Below, in pieces: positions 1-8,134 of a stretch of DNA of 22,064 bases. This DNA comes from an uncultured bacterium (GTDB taxonomy: Bacteria; Patescibacteriota; Minisyncoccia; Phycocordibacterales; CAIZLB01). The stretch lies in contig CAJBHC010000024.1 in NCBI GenBank assembly GCA_903952785.1, forward strand, positions 1-22,064, in the 5' to 3' direction. Below the pieces are notes generated by a model. The model searched no databases. It was not told the origin of the DNA and saw only the letters and a program-made list of their open reading frames with translations. A program made the translations under genes and the position numbers. Within the stretch, counting starts at the first letter, position 1. Each line of letters begins with the position of its first letter.

Positions 1-177
1 ATCATTGATGAAATATATGACTTTTTAATTCCTCACCTAAATGTTTATTCTTTTTTACCAGGCATGGTGGCACAAAATGGTATTACAGGTAATATAGGTG
101 ATAGAAAAAATGTAACAGAATATTTTATAAAAAGATTTGGAAAGCATGTTTTTAATGACGATCTTTTTCAAAAATAG
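1..177 (+). CDS. 3' end of an unidentified protein (58 residues visible)
   Basis: The reading frame is open from the first base of the window to a TAG at 175-177, so only the C-terminal 58 residues are visible. The tail contains a run YSFLPGMVAQNGITGNIGDR followed by a basic/aromatic end. A proline followed by 'VxQ' and a Gly/Ser-Ile segment near the C-terminus is reminiscent of some small glycosyltransferase-like proteins, and the window is rich in such genes, but this is a weak resemblance and I do not assign a function. It converges on the lytic transglycosylase gene across a 118-nt gap. No clear intrinsic terminator is visible after the stop. Confidence 0.6.
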   Translation: MIDEIYDFLIPHLNVYSFLPGMVAQNGITGNIGDRKNVTEYFIKRFGKHVFNDDLFQK

Positions 178-295
178 GCCCGCCCGCATCAAAAACTCAA
201 AAAAGCTAGTTGGAATTTAGTGCATCAATATTGTTTTGAATAGTTGTAACTGTATTATTTTATAAAACCATAAATTAATGATTACTACCTAATAA

Positions 296-1723
296 TTAAA
301 GTGAATCTATGTCTTTTTGTACCAAAGCTTTCTTTTTCATAACACTATTACTGTAGTCACATGTAGCGCCACCTGTACCATAATATTTACAAGCAGCCCT
401 AGCTTGAGAGCTGTATGAATCCCCAACAGCACCCAAATCAGTTAAATACATTGCAGACGCTAAAAATGCATCTTGAGGGTTCCACGGACTCGCGTCATAG
501 CCTAAAGAATTTTTTAAACGACTTGTAAACATTGCCCATGTTGATGGAATAAACTGAGCTGGTCCCATTGCCCCTCCCCAACCTTTTGGATTTTTATTTT
601 TATCATAATCCGGTATCCAACAAGAGACTCTAGTCTTCGAATAATCAAGATTTATCTTATTGACGATACCTAAGAATACGGGAACGTCTCGGGTTGGATG
701 CATAACTCTTATTTTAGGACTACCTGTATTGATTCCCTTACCAGACCCACTCACCAAATCTGTTAGATAACATTGACCCACATTTGAGCCAAGATCAGTT
801 TCTTGTTTAATCACAGCCAATAAAAATACAGGATCCACCCCCGTTTTAGTAGATGCCTCTTTTGCATAAGCGAGGGCAGTACCAAAATTTATTTTCTGAG
901 AAGTACCAGCGAGTGGGAATAATGCGTTTCTAATCTCATTAGCCCTCTTTGTCTTATTACTAATTACCGTCTTATAATTCTGTTGTTCACTCTTGTTTAA
1001 ACTCAACAACTTCTTTTTATCAGCTTCAAGCTTTTTAATCTTAGCCTGCTCCTGCTCCACATTAATCTTAGCGTCAACCTCTTTATCACGCTTTTCACCT
1101 AGCTCCTCTTTTACAACTTCATTACTTTTCTTTGCACCCTTAACATTAGTCAAATGCAAATTTAGGGATTGCTTTATTGAGCTGAAGTTATCAAGATCTA
1201 TGAAAAACTCTGAAATATTTTTATTACTCAAAAAAGATTCGGCAACAGAGAGATCATCCAATTCCTTTGTTCTTTGAATTATCTGTGCCATAGACTCTTG
1301 TCCTGCGTTAATTCTCTCAGATAACGCCGTAATTGTATTAGTTTTAACAACAATATCCTTTCCTAGATTCTTTATCGAAATCTCATGAGCTTTAATTTTA
1401 AGTTGAGCCTGCTTAATCTTTGCATCAAGAATAGCAATGTCTCGAGAAATTGAGGCACCTTCTTGTTGTTTACTATCCAAAATCTTTTGTTGATCTTTTA
1501 TCTCCTGTTCAATACCTGCAAGTTCAGCCCTTAGTGTTGCCTGTTGTTCTGCGGTTAGAACAGTTTGAGAAAAAGAAATTTTAGGAATAAAATAAAATAA
1601 ACCAAACGAAGCAATAACCAAACATATCAAAGATACTGATTTAAACATCGTTAATTTAGAAGATAAAGACAAGAAGATATTGCAGACATTTTCACGTACC
1701 TTAGAAAATAACATATACATCAT
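296..1723 (-). CDS. Membrane-anchored or secreted lytic transglycosylase with coiled-coil domain
   Basis: Predicted murein lytic transglycosylase that would cleave the glycan strand of peptidoglycan outside the membrane. In the longest version (475 aa), a hydrophobic segment at about residues 28-50 follows a basic N-terminus and looks like a signal peptide or anchor. Residues about 57-260 are a long coiled coil rich in Glu, Lys and Gln, as in EnvC/CwlO-like wall proteins. The C-terminal domain has AVIKQETDLG with the likely catalytic Glu308, and GAMGPAQFIPSTW (about 384-396), typical of SLT/MltB-type enzymes. A tyrosine/glycine-rich end (CKYYGTGG) fits the fold. The start is uncertain: a -10-like TATAAT lies directly against the first ATG (1723), so Met4 (1714) or Met26 (1648, which gives MFKSVSLICLV, a textbook signal peptide) may be the real start. 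No Shine-Dalgarno sequence is seen. The upstream gene ends 57 nt away. Confidence 0.88.
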   Translation of the reverse strand: MMYMLFSKVRENVCNIFLSLSSKLTMFKSVSLICLVIASFGLFYFIPKISFSQTVLTAEQQATLRAELAGIEQEIKDQQKILDSKQQEGASISRDIAILDAKIKQAQLKIKAHEISIKNLGKDIVVKTNTITALSERINAGQESMAQIIQRTKELDDLSVAESFLSNKNISEFFIDLDNFSSIKQSLNLHLTNVKGAKKSNEVVKEELGEKRDKEVDAKINVEQEQAKIKKLEADKKKLLSLNKSEQQNYKTVISNKTKRANEIRNALFPLAGTSQKINFGTALAYAKEASTKTGVDPVFLLAVIKQETDLGSNVGQCYLTDLVSGSGKGINTGSPKIRVMHPTRDVPVFLGIVNKINLDYSKTRVSCWIPDYDKNKNPKGWGGAMGPAQFIPSTWAMFTSRLKNSLGYDASPWNPQDAFLASAMYLTDLGAVGDSYSSQARAACKYYGTGGATCDYSNSVMKKKALVQKDIDSL

Positions 1724-1752
1724 ATTATAACCGTTACACTCAAAAACTCCAA
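1724..1752 (-). promoter_or_regulatory. Candidate promoter of the lytic transglycosylase gene
   Basis: On the minus strand TTGGAG (1752-1747) is followed after 17 nt by a perfect TATAAT (1729-1724). Transcription would start near 1717, inside the annotated coding sequence, which argues for a downstream start codon (1714 or 1648). The -35 element matches TTGACA at only three positions. Confidence 0.5.
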
Positions 1753-1780
1753 ATTAACGGGCTGAGTTCAACAACAATCC

Positions 1781-3334
1781 CTACATCCACATGAATCTCT
1801 CTTTATCAAGCTTGCTTGGGTCAATTAAAAGAAGAGTTTTGTCTCCAACCATTTCTAATATAGGATGTGTCACTCTATGCTCACTTCCAGCAAAACAACT
1901 TACGCCTTTCCATCCACCAAAGTTTGACAAATCTTTATTATCATAATTTAGACATATTTCCCCTTTGGTTTCCATGATATTATAATCTTTTATCATCATT
2001 AGAACACTCGCAGCTACTTTTTTAGGATCAACTGTTCTATTAAAGCCAACAGGGTTGCTTTGTATATGCCAATCAAGAGCGTGATGCGCAACTGATCTTC
2101 CAAAGAAGCTAATTACCTTGTCTTCTCCCTCTTCTTCCTTAAGTTCTTTTAAATATTTTATATCATTATCTGCTGATATTGAATGTTCTTTTGAAAAATT
2201 AATCCTCCATTCTAGTCTTTCTTTGTTTTTATTCTCATGCCAATCCATAAAATTATCTATCTCTTCATGACTTTGACAAATTAATTTCACAAAAGAAACT
2301 AAATCTCTAGGTTGGCCAGAACCTATACACTCCTTTTCAATCAAAGCCTCCACCAGTAGATGTGAAATATTTCCGTACTTGTTTTTTAAGACACGATGAT
2401 TATTGAATAAATATATAGCTCTCATAAAATTATTTATTTTGGAAAGACCTGTAATATCTTGTTCAATTTTTCCGCTTAAATACAGATCTTCAATTATTTT
2501 TGGGTGTGCATCTTGTCCAAATATACAAAGATTAGCAAACATATCGACAGATTCCTTATCAGTAAATCCCAAGCTTTTAATCTGGCTTTCTAGTCTTTTT
2601 TGAGACATTTCCTCAAGATTTTTGAGCCAAACATTAGCATCCTCAGAATTACCCGCTTTTTTATCAGACCAAATAGAATCAAATACATCCTGATAATCTA
2701 CTCCTTCTTCCTCCCATCCCTCTGAATCTCGCCTTCCATCATCTTCTTTACCTAAAAAAGGTATTCTTTCATTGCTTGTTGTGTCCATCAATTCTTCCCT
2801 ATTCTCATAATATTTAGACGTTCCACTTGCCATATCGTGCCAAAAAGAAACTAGTGTTTTATATACAGAAGGCTTCATGTCGCCTAGATAAAAAGGTTTT
2901 TGATCTGGGTCTGGTTCATGTTTTTTCATTAATATCTCAATATTATCAATGAAATCTTCAAATCTTTTTTTATCATTTCTATACTCAAATCTAAACCACG
3001 ACCCAAGATTTCTTGAAGCCTCCCTTATGTGACCGTCTGAGTTTTCCAAGTTCCCTAAGATAAATTTATAAATTTCTGTAAAGTTTTTAGCCCTTACATA
3101 CAGAACCGGTAATTTTAAGCCGGAAAGTACAGCTAACTTATGTGGAATATCTTTTATATTTTCAAAATCATTAACTATTTCAAAGATGACATCTTCATTG
3201 TTTTTAGAATACGCCCTATTATTATGATACAACTTTTCTATCTGCTTTTTTGCAAGTTTAAAGTCTTCTTTTTCTCCTGTTTTCAAGATCTCAAACAATC
3301 TCTCTATTTCCTTTTTAAATTCATCTTTTGTCAT
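1781..3334 (-). CDS. Unrecognised 517-aa protein downstream of the RloAB-like pair
   Basis: I do not recognise this protein. It has no signal peptide or membrane segment, so it is probably cytosolic. The N-terminal 170 residues are mostly helical, with a HEAT-like turn (GHIREASRNLGSWFRF at about 101-116). The middle has a very acidic stretch around residues 195-225 (EEEGVDYQD region) and more amphipathic helices. The last 100 residues are the most structured-looking, with many Trp, His and Gly residues: FFGRSVAHHALDWH, then NFGGWKGVSCFAGSEHRV. Conserved-looking His and Cys residues there could be catalytic or metal-binding, but no known motif is evident. It starts 48 nt after the stop of the RloB-like gene on the same strand with no terminator in between, so it is probably co-transcribed. 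A role in the same defence module is possible but unproven. No Shine-Dalgarno sequence precedes the ATG. Confidence 0.8.
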   Translation of the reverse strand: MTKDEFKKEIERLFEILKTGEKEDFKLAKKQIEKLYHNNRAYSKNNEDVIFEIVNDFENIKDIPHKLAVLSGLKLPVLYVRAKNFTEIYKFILGNLENSDGHIREASRNLGSWFRFEYRNDKKRFEDFIDNIEILMKKHEPDPDQKPFYLGDMKPSVYKTLVSFWHDMASGTSKYYENREELMDTTSNERIPFLGKEDDGRRDSEGWEEEGVDYQDVFDSIWSDKKAGNSEDANVWLKNLEEMSQKRLESQIKSLGFTDKESVDMFANLCIFGQDAHPKIIEDLYLSGKIEQDITGLSKINNFMRAIYLFNNHRVLKNKYGNISHLLVEALIEKECIGSGQPRDLVSFVKLICQSHEEIDNFMDWHENKNKERLEWRINFSKEHSISADNDIKYLKELKEEEGEDKVISFFGRSVAHHALDWHIQSNPVGFNRTVDPKKVAASVLMMIKDYNIMETKGEICLNYDNKDLSNFGGWKGVSCFAGSEHRVTHPILEMVGDKTLLLIDPSKLDKERFMWM

Positions 3335-3382
3335 TTTTATATTTATTTACAATCCAGCTCATTATTTATATAACTCCACCAC

Positions 3383-3925
3383 CTACTTTAACTTCCCCTC
3401 CAATAGAAGGATAATAGCATTAAGTTCCCTAATGTCTAAGCGCCTAGAATCAAGCACTTTCTTAGAAAAATACTTATCATATTCTTCTTTATCTCCACGT
3501 TTTTTCTTATCAACATATTTTGATTCAAATTCTTTCTTACACCAGAGAGATGTCTTTGTTGAAAATTCAATACTAGACTCCAGAATAGAAAGTAATAGTG
3601 CCTCAATGCAAGGAGTATTTTCAATCAAAATCATTCCCCTATTTTTTGCTTCCTTTCTGGCTTGATGCATTTCTTCTGCCTTCTTATCATTATCCAAGAC
3701 AACAACTCTCTTTTCAAAATCCCCTGGAACTTTATCTGCATCAATTACTACATCCACCGCCGTACCACCTTTACCTTTTCTAATAGTAACAGCGATGTTT
3801 GTATTGTATGAATACAAACCCTTAATATGTCTCAGAAACATCTCCTCGCACATTCCCTCACCGTACACAAGTAAGGTTCTATTTGCCACACGTCTTTTCT
3901 TTTTAAACGGATTGGTTCTAGACAT
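3383..3925 (-). CDS. RloB-like TOPRIM-domain protein (putative defence effector)
   Basis: This 180-aa protein resembles the RloB family (RloB/AbiLii-like), which carries a TOPRIM-type nuclease fold. Visible family marks are LLVYGEGMCEE near the N-terminus (Glu23 and Glu27/28, the acidic residue of the first strand), VVVLDNDKK (Asp78 and Asp80, the DxD element) and IENTPCIEALLLSIL (about 101-115), matching the 'NPcfElwlL' segment of RloB proteins. The basic N-terminus (NPFKKKRR) is also typical. It begins 6 nt after the stop of the ATPase gene, so the two are surely one operon. In known pairs (RloAB, AbiL) the ATPase senses phage and controls the TOPRIM nuclease; that role is inferred here from family knowledge. 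The length is slightly short for the family (about 200 aa). No Shine-Dalgarno sequence is seen; translational coupling to the ATPase is likely. Confidence 0.82.
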   Translation of the reverse strand: MSRTNPFKKKRRVANRTLLVYGEGMCEEMFLRHIKGLYSYNTNIAVTIRKGKGGTAVDVVIDADKVPGDFEKRVVVLDNDKKAEEMHQARKEAKNRGMILIENTPCIEALLLSILESSIEFSTKTSLWCKKEFESKYVDKKKRGDKEEYDKYFSKKVLDSRRLDIRELNAIILLLEGKLK

Positions 3926-3931
3926 TAATTT

Positions 3932-5164
3932 TTACATTTTAGGAACTGCTCCATACGCACCAGCAATATACTTTGTATAATAATTATCATCAGCTCGAAC
4001 ACCAGACACCTCATCTAAACGCCAAGACTCACTCATTCCTTTTTCATTCTTTTCAACAAGTGTTATTTGGTATTTATCTAACTTACTTAAAATATAGTGA
4101 TTATGTGTACTAAAAAGAAGCTGAGCATTTTTCTCATTTGTATTTGGGTCAATAAATAAATCAAACAAGGCTATCATCATCTCTGGATGTAGGTTAACAT
4201 CAAATTCATCAAGTACCACAACCCCGCCGTTACTAATAGCCTGTAAAACATGCTTTAAAAGTATAAACAATTGCTTAGTGCCAGAAGATTCATATTGAAT
4301 TGGCAACACCTCTTTTTGATCACCAAACGAGTGAAGGACATTAACCATCATTGAAATTCCGCCGTCTTGTTTTTCTTTCTTGATTTCAAAGGAATTTAGA
4401 CCCAAATCAAAACGTGCAAGTAATTTTTCAGCTTCTTTTTTCAAAGACTCCTGTTCACTGAAAAAGTCTAAGACCTCTGCTAATTGTTGACCACGATTAA
4501 TAAACATATTATCTCCAATCCATCCAGCTTCGCTAACATTTGTTTCTACAGAACGCCAGAAATTAACTATTTCCTGACTCTCTTTGTGATTTAGACGCAT
4601 AGCAACACCTATAATACTTGCATTTGAACGTATTAGATTTTCAAATCTCTTAGGGAGATTAAAATTATTACCCTCAAAATCATAGGACTTGGTTATGCTG
4701 TTCCATGTTCGTAAAAAAATCTTTTTACTAGATTTCTTCTCTTTTGCCATACTGACTAATTTAAGTTCTTCTGAAATAATCTTTGTCTGATCAAGAATAA
4801 AACTATAAGTATAAACGCCTGTTTCAACTTCAAAGACAACAGAAATTTCCGCTGGTTTATTTTTATATTCACCGAACATAAATGGACGGAAGTTAATCAA
4901 AGACTGCGGATCTAGATTAAAAGAATCAATTATGAACCACTTCAGAAAAGGAAGTGTTTTTAACAAATTTGTCTTTCCAGAGGCATTTCCACCTATTACA
5001 GTCTCAACTTTTGAAAGACGCGTTCCTGATGGAGCTTTACAATAGCCATTATTTTGTGGAGCATTGTCATTTACCAAAAAACTTAAGGTGTTTGACTCAC
5101 CAAAAGAGTAGAAATTTTTACAAGATATTGAATGCAACATGTTTTTAAATGTTATTAATAACAT
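3932..5164 (-). CDS. OLD/RloA-like AAA_15 ATPase (putative phage-defence sensor)
   Basis: ABC-type ATPase of the AAA_15/AAA_21 (RloA, AbiLi) class. N-terminal LHSISCKNFYSFGE is the typical first strand and helix. Walker A is GGNASGKT (58-65 from the first Met), the ABC signature-like ESSGTKQ is at 282-288, Walker B VVVLDEFD has Asp309 and Glu310, and the switch histidine is in STHNH (His344). The helical insertion at about 190-260 is as in this family. It lacks its own TOPRIM domain, consistent with a separate TOPRIM partner encoded directly downstream. Two starts are possible: ATG at 5164, only 4 nt after a -10 box, and ATG at 5140 (MLHSISCKNF), which matches the usual family start better and would leave a 16-bp perfect palindrome in the leader. 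The ATPase and TOPRIM pair resembles the AbiL and RloAB systems and is distantly analogous to PARIS. Confidence 0.87.
   Translation of the reverse strand: MLLITFKNMLHSISCKNFYSFGESNTLSFLVNDNAPQNNGYCKAPSGTRLSKVETVIGGNASGKTNLLKTLPFLKWFIIDSFNLDPQSLINFRPFMFGEYKNKPAEISVVFEVETGVYTYSFILDQTKIISEELKLVSMAKEKKSSKKIFLRTWNSITKSYDFEGNNFNLPKRFENLIRSNASIIGVAMRLNHKESQEIVNFWRSVETNVSEAGWIGDNMFINRGQQLAEVLDFFSEQESLKKEAEKLLARFDLGLNSFEIKKEKQDGGISMMVNVLHSFGDQKEVLPIQYESSGTKQLFILLKHVLQAISNGGVVVLDEFDVNLHPEMMIALFDLFIDPNTNEKNAQLLFSTHNHYILSKLDKYQITLVEKNEKGMSESWRLDEVSGVRADDNYYTKYIAGAYGAVPKM
5149..5164. promoter_or_regulatory. Perfect 16-bp palindrome at the operon start (candidate operator)
   Basis: ATGTTATTAATAACAT is its own reverse complement over 16 bp. 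It sits just downstream of the -10 box, covering the predicted transcription start and the first possible ATG of the ATPase gene. Its position suits a repressor site that blocks promoter clearance. Confidence 0.45.
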
Positions 5165-5168
5165 TGGA

Positions 5169-5197
5169 ATAATAGCGTATTATTTTACTTATTGCAA
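5169..5197 (-). promoter_or_regulatory. Candidate promoter of the ATPase/RloB-like operon
   Basis: On the minus strand TTGCAA (5197-5192), a 17-nt spacer, then TATTAT (5174-5169). The predicted start of transcription is about 5163-5161, at the first ATG and within the adjacent palindrome. Spacing and both hexamers are good for a housekeeping sigma factor. Confidence 0.6.
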
Positions 5198-5258
5198 GCG
5201 TTTGAACATATTCTTGTATATAATGACACAAAACTATCTCTTTTAAGCTATTTTAAGC

Positions 5259-5294
5259 ATCAAAACAACCCGCTTAAAGGCGGGTTGTTTTGAT
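5259..5294 (-). terminator. Intrinsic terminator after rplY (bidirectional shape)
   Basis: A perfect 15-bp inverted repeat, ATCAAAACAACCCGC and its complement, encloses a 6-nt loop (5274-5279). The CCCGC core next to a GTTGTTTTG tract acts as stem plus U-rich tail. It lies 28 nt beyond the rplY stop and upstream of the ATPase promoter, so it separates the two units. Confidence 0.85.
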
Positions 5295-5322
5295 TTTAGT
5301 TTATTATGAGAATTATTACAGA

Positions 5323-5952
5323 TTACTCAGCGTCACCCTCCTCATCATCCTTCTTTCCCTTCTTATCTGTTACTTCAATTGCTGACATATCAATCTCTGT
5401 AGGAGCTTCAACCTCATCTTCTTTTGCCTCTGCAACAAGAGCGATAACTTCATCTGCGTCTGTCTTAAGTGTGACTCCAGATGGGAGCTTAATGTCCCCG
5501 GCATGAATTTGTGAATCAAAGTCAGCAAGAGAAGATATATCTACCTCCAAGTTATGAGGAAGATCCTTAGGCATTGCCTCAATCTCAACTTCATAAAGAA
5601 CCTTAACAAGGTTACCTCCCAAGGTCTTAACGGCCTCTGAGACCCCTACAAACTCCAATGGAATAGCGATCTCAACCTTCTTACCCTTCTCAAGCACATA
5701 AAAATCAACGTGTCTTATTTTGCCCTTAACAGGCTCTCTGTCTATCTCATGTATTAGAGTATCATGCTCTACTCCCTCATATGAAAGAGTAACAACAGTT
5801 GATTCTCCAGCCTCCTTCCAAACTTTTAATAATTCAATCTCATTGACCCAGATTGGTGTTGATTCTGCCTTTGGACCATAAAATACTGCAGGGACTTTAG
5901 CATCCTCCACAGTTTTACCGCCTTCACGCTTTTCTGTAATAAGCTTTAACAT
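5323..5952 (-). CDS. rplY: 50S ribosomal protein bL25 (CTC/TL5 type)
   Basis: The bL25 protein binds 5S rRNA in the central protuberance of the large ribosomal subunit. The sequence has the N-terminal L25 barrel (KVPAVFYGPKAESTPIWVN, about 19-37; LIHEIDREPVKGKIRHVDFY, about 66-85) followed by the extra C-terminal TL5/CTC domain (VEIAIPLEFVGVSEAVKTLGG, then DLPHNLEVDISSL). It ends in an acidic, low-complexity tail from about residue 175. At 209 aa it is the long form, as in Bacillus Ctc, not the short E. coli form. It is flanked by its own promoter and a strong terminator, so it is probably a single-gene unit. No Shine-Dalgarno sequence is visible. Confidence 0.95.
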   Translation of the reverse strand: MLKLITEKREGGKTVEDAKVPAVFYGPKAESTPIWVNEIELLKVWKEAGESTVVTLSYEGVEHDTLIHEIDREPVKGKIRHVDFYVLEKGKKVEIAIPLEFVGVSEAVKTLGGNLVKVLYEVEIEAMPKDLPHNLEVDISSLADFDSQIHAGDIKLPSGVTLKTDADEVIALVAEAKEDEVEAPTEIDMSAIEVTDKKGKKDDEEGDAE

Positions 5953-5961
5953 AGTGGAGCT

Positions 5962-5989
5962 ATTATATCTATTTTTAACGAATTTGCAA
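5962..5989 (-). promoter_or_regulatory. Candidate promoter of rplY
   Basis: On the minus strand TTGCAA (5989-5984), a 16-nt spacer and a perfect TATAAT (5967-5962). Only 9 nt separate the -10 box from the ATG at 5952, so the untranslated leader would be about 2-4 nt. Confidence 0.6.
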
Positions 5990-6127
5990 TGCCCCCCCTT
6001 GCTTCAACCTACACCCCAGTACTTTATCAGACAATAAAACAAAACCCCCAAGAAGTTATTTCCTGAGAGTCCTGTATTATGTTAATCAACTTACACCAGA
6101 TGATTATAAGTATAAATTACTTAACAA

Positions 6128-8047
6128 CTATTTTGTTTTCATAACCTCCTTTGTCTGTGCACCAACAACCCCTGTTGCTGGAATTCCATTATCTTGTTGG
6201 AATTTAACCACAGCTTGTTTTGTCTTCTCCCCAAAGTAGGTTGACTCATTACCAGGTGATCCAGCCTCGCCTGGAGTTTCATTAACTACATATCCTTTTG
6301 TATTTAGATATTTCTGTAGTGCCGCTACACCACTCTGCACTGACCCCTTCTGTAGATTTAAAGCTGATTTAATAGCTGAGTAAATTGCTGAGGGTGATGA
6401 GAACATTGATGTATAAGGAGCAATAAAATCAAAGTTTGCATTTGCTGTTTGATTTTTGGTCATTGGCAAAGTACATGTCAACGCTCTTCCACTACATACG
6501 TCACCATCATTCCATCCAGCAAATTTAACTTTTGAAGGATCAGTAATTGTGACAGTAACTGTTGCAGAAGAACCCGCAGGATATGAAGTTCTTCCCATAG
6601 GTGTAACAACTCCGTAAGAAGCAGCTGCTCCAGCTTTGGTTACTACTAGATCGTAAGTTCCTGTTGCACCTGGTGTTGTAGCTGGAGTTACATTAGGAGC
6701 CACCACCGGAGTTGCACTTGGAGTTACCGCCGGAATTACATTTGGAGTCGTATTAGGAGCTACAATTGGAGTGAGGTTACTTGAGTTTGTAACTGGTGTA
6801 AACAAAGCATACATTATAACATTAGTATCTAAAACAAAGTTACAATTTACACCTTGATTATGACACTTTCCACTATTCCAAGCAGACTGACTATTTAGTC
6901 CGTTATTACTCCAACCAATAAATTGATAACCAGCATTTGGTACAGCCGTCATTGTTACAAGTGTTCCAGCCTGATACGATCCAACAACAGTTCCATTAAT
7001 AGTTCCCCCATTTGGATTAACCGTTTCAAGTCCAAGTGCATAATCATGAGGCGCTTTAACGGCAACGAGTTTGTTGAAATCATATTTAGTATTCGTGCCA
7101 CCTGCAGGCAGGGCTTTAAATACGGCTTCCGTACCCATATTATCTTGATTTAAGTCGAAGCTACATACTGGATTTCCTCCAGCACATGGACCAGCTCCAA
7201 ACCAAGTGAGGAATATTGAATCTGGACCTGGTTTGGCGGTAAGGGTCATGCGTGTACCAGCCGGATATGTTCCAGTTACGCTTGTATTTGATGCCGTTGT
7301 CTTTACAGCGTTTTGAGTTCCACTAATTGAGCCACTTGAAGAAACTGAGTCTGGCGCATTATTTAGATATGTTGTAAATCTGTACTTAGTGCTACTTTGA
7401 GTAGGGGTAGAAGTGGTATTTGCAGCAACTGCAGTATTTGTTAACGCTGGTCTTGGATTTCTACTTGCTGTTGAATTTTCCGATTTATCAAAAACGGCAT
7501 TAGCAACTTGATCCTCTGTTATAGTAAACTGATATTTCATACTCTTTCCAGATGCTCTTCCATTGTTCCAACCTGAAAATAACGATCCACTAGCTGGCGT
7601 AGCTTGAAGAGTGACTAGAGCACCTTCATTGTATACACCTCCTCCAGTAACGGTACCGTATCCAGTCCCTGAGGTCGACGTTATTAATCTGTATGTTGAT
7701 CCAGCTGACACGTCATCAGCAAGACACTCTGCGGTGAGTACCGGCCTAGTTATCGGACCAAAATATCCGTTTGCTGGAGATATACCTCTTGCCGCCTGAT
7801 ATGACGCAAGGGCAGTCCTAAGTGTTGGACCAAAAATGTCACCCGCGGTGGATGTAAGGAAGCCAATCCTTGCTAAAAAACTTTGCAAATTAACTAGATC
7901 ATTAGTTGTAGGATCATTGACGGCTCCAACTGTTAAATTGCTAGTAAAAGTACACTCAGCCTGCGACGCTGCTTGTACTTGTGAAATAGCTGTAAAGCCA
8001 AATGTGAATATGGCAAGCAAAATGAATAAAAAACGATATATTTTCAT
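6128..8047 (-). CDS. Secreted peptidoglycan-binding protein with InlB/Flg_new-type repeats
   Basis: A 639-aa exported protein. A signal peptide spans residues 1 to about 26 (basic start, hydrophobic core, cleavage near VQA/AS). Residues about 44-109 form a PG_binding_1 domain (LQSFLARIGFL...GPTLRTALASYQ). Four copies of a 'bacterial repeat' unit follow, at about 119-187, 221-312, 331-418 and 464-541. Each shows the pattern YxhxT, then a turn, GTVxG, YPAGTxVTLTAxP, FxGW and a final hydrophobic strand (AVF/ALF/ANF). Copies 2-4 carry a Cys pair between FxGW and the last strand (for example CAGGNPVC), suggesting disulphides and an extracytoplasmic location. A Pro/Thr-rich linker (about 423-461) precedes copy 4. 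A second PG_binding_1 domain (about 565-637, ALQKYLNTKGY...QAVVKFQQDNG) closes the protein. It probably ties the wall to a surface layer or another cell; that role is inference. Confidence 0.9.
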   Translation of the reverse strand: MKIYRFLFILLAIFTFGFTAISQVQAASQAECTFTSNLTVGAVNDPTTNDLVNLQSFLARIGFLTSTAGDIFGPTLRTALASYQAARGISPANGYFGPITRPVLTAECLADDVSAGSTYRLITSTSGTGYGTVTGGGVYNEGALVTLQATPASGSLFSGWNNGRASGKSMKYQFTITEDQVANAVFDKSENSTASRNPRPALTNTAVAANTTSTPTQSSTKYRFTTYLNNAPDSVSSSGSISGTQNAVKTTASNTSVTGTYPAGTRMTLTAKPGPDSIFLTWFGAGPCAGGNPVCSFDLNQDNMGTEAVFKALPAGGTNTKYDFNKLVAVKAPHDYALGLETVNPNGGTINGTVVGSYQAGTLVTMTAVPNAGYQFIGWSNNGLNSQSAWNSGKCHNQGVNCNFVLDTNVIMYALFTPVTNSSNLTPIVAPNTTPNVIPAVTPSATPVVAPNVTPATTPGATGTYDLVVTKAGAAASYGVVTPMGRTSYPAGSSATVTVTITDPSKVKFAGWNDGDVCSGRALTCTLPMTKNQTANANFDFIAPYTSMFSSPSAIYSAIKSALNLQKGSVQSGVAALQKYLNTKGYVVNETPGEAGSPGNESTYFGEKTKQAVVKFQQDNGIPATGVVGAQTKEVMKTK

Positions 8048-8134
8048 GAATGAATAAATTACTTAATAAAACCAATAATACCTTTTTATTATACTCTTTT
8101 AAATTTTGGGACACTATGATGTTATCCACACTCA

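Noticed and set aside
993..1277. A 94-codon plus-strand frame within the lytic transglycosylase coiled coil
   Set aside because: Shadow of Lys/Glu-rich coiled-coil codons, which read as Phe/Leu/Ser on the other strand; no family resemblance.
6650..6790. Possible tandem DNA repeat or CRISPR-like array
   Set aside because: The degenerate 12-15-nt periodicity encodes the Pro/Thr linker of the wall protein; there are no conserved repeats with unique spacers.
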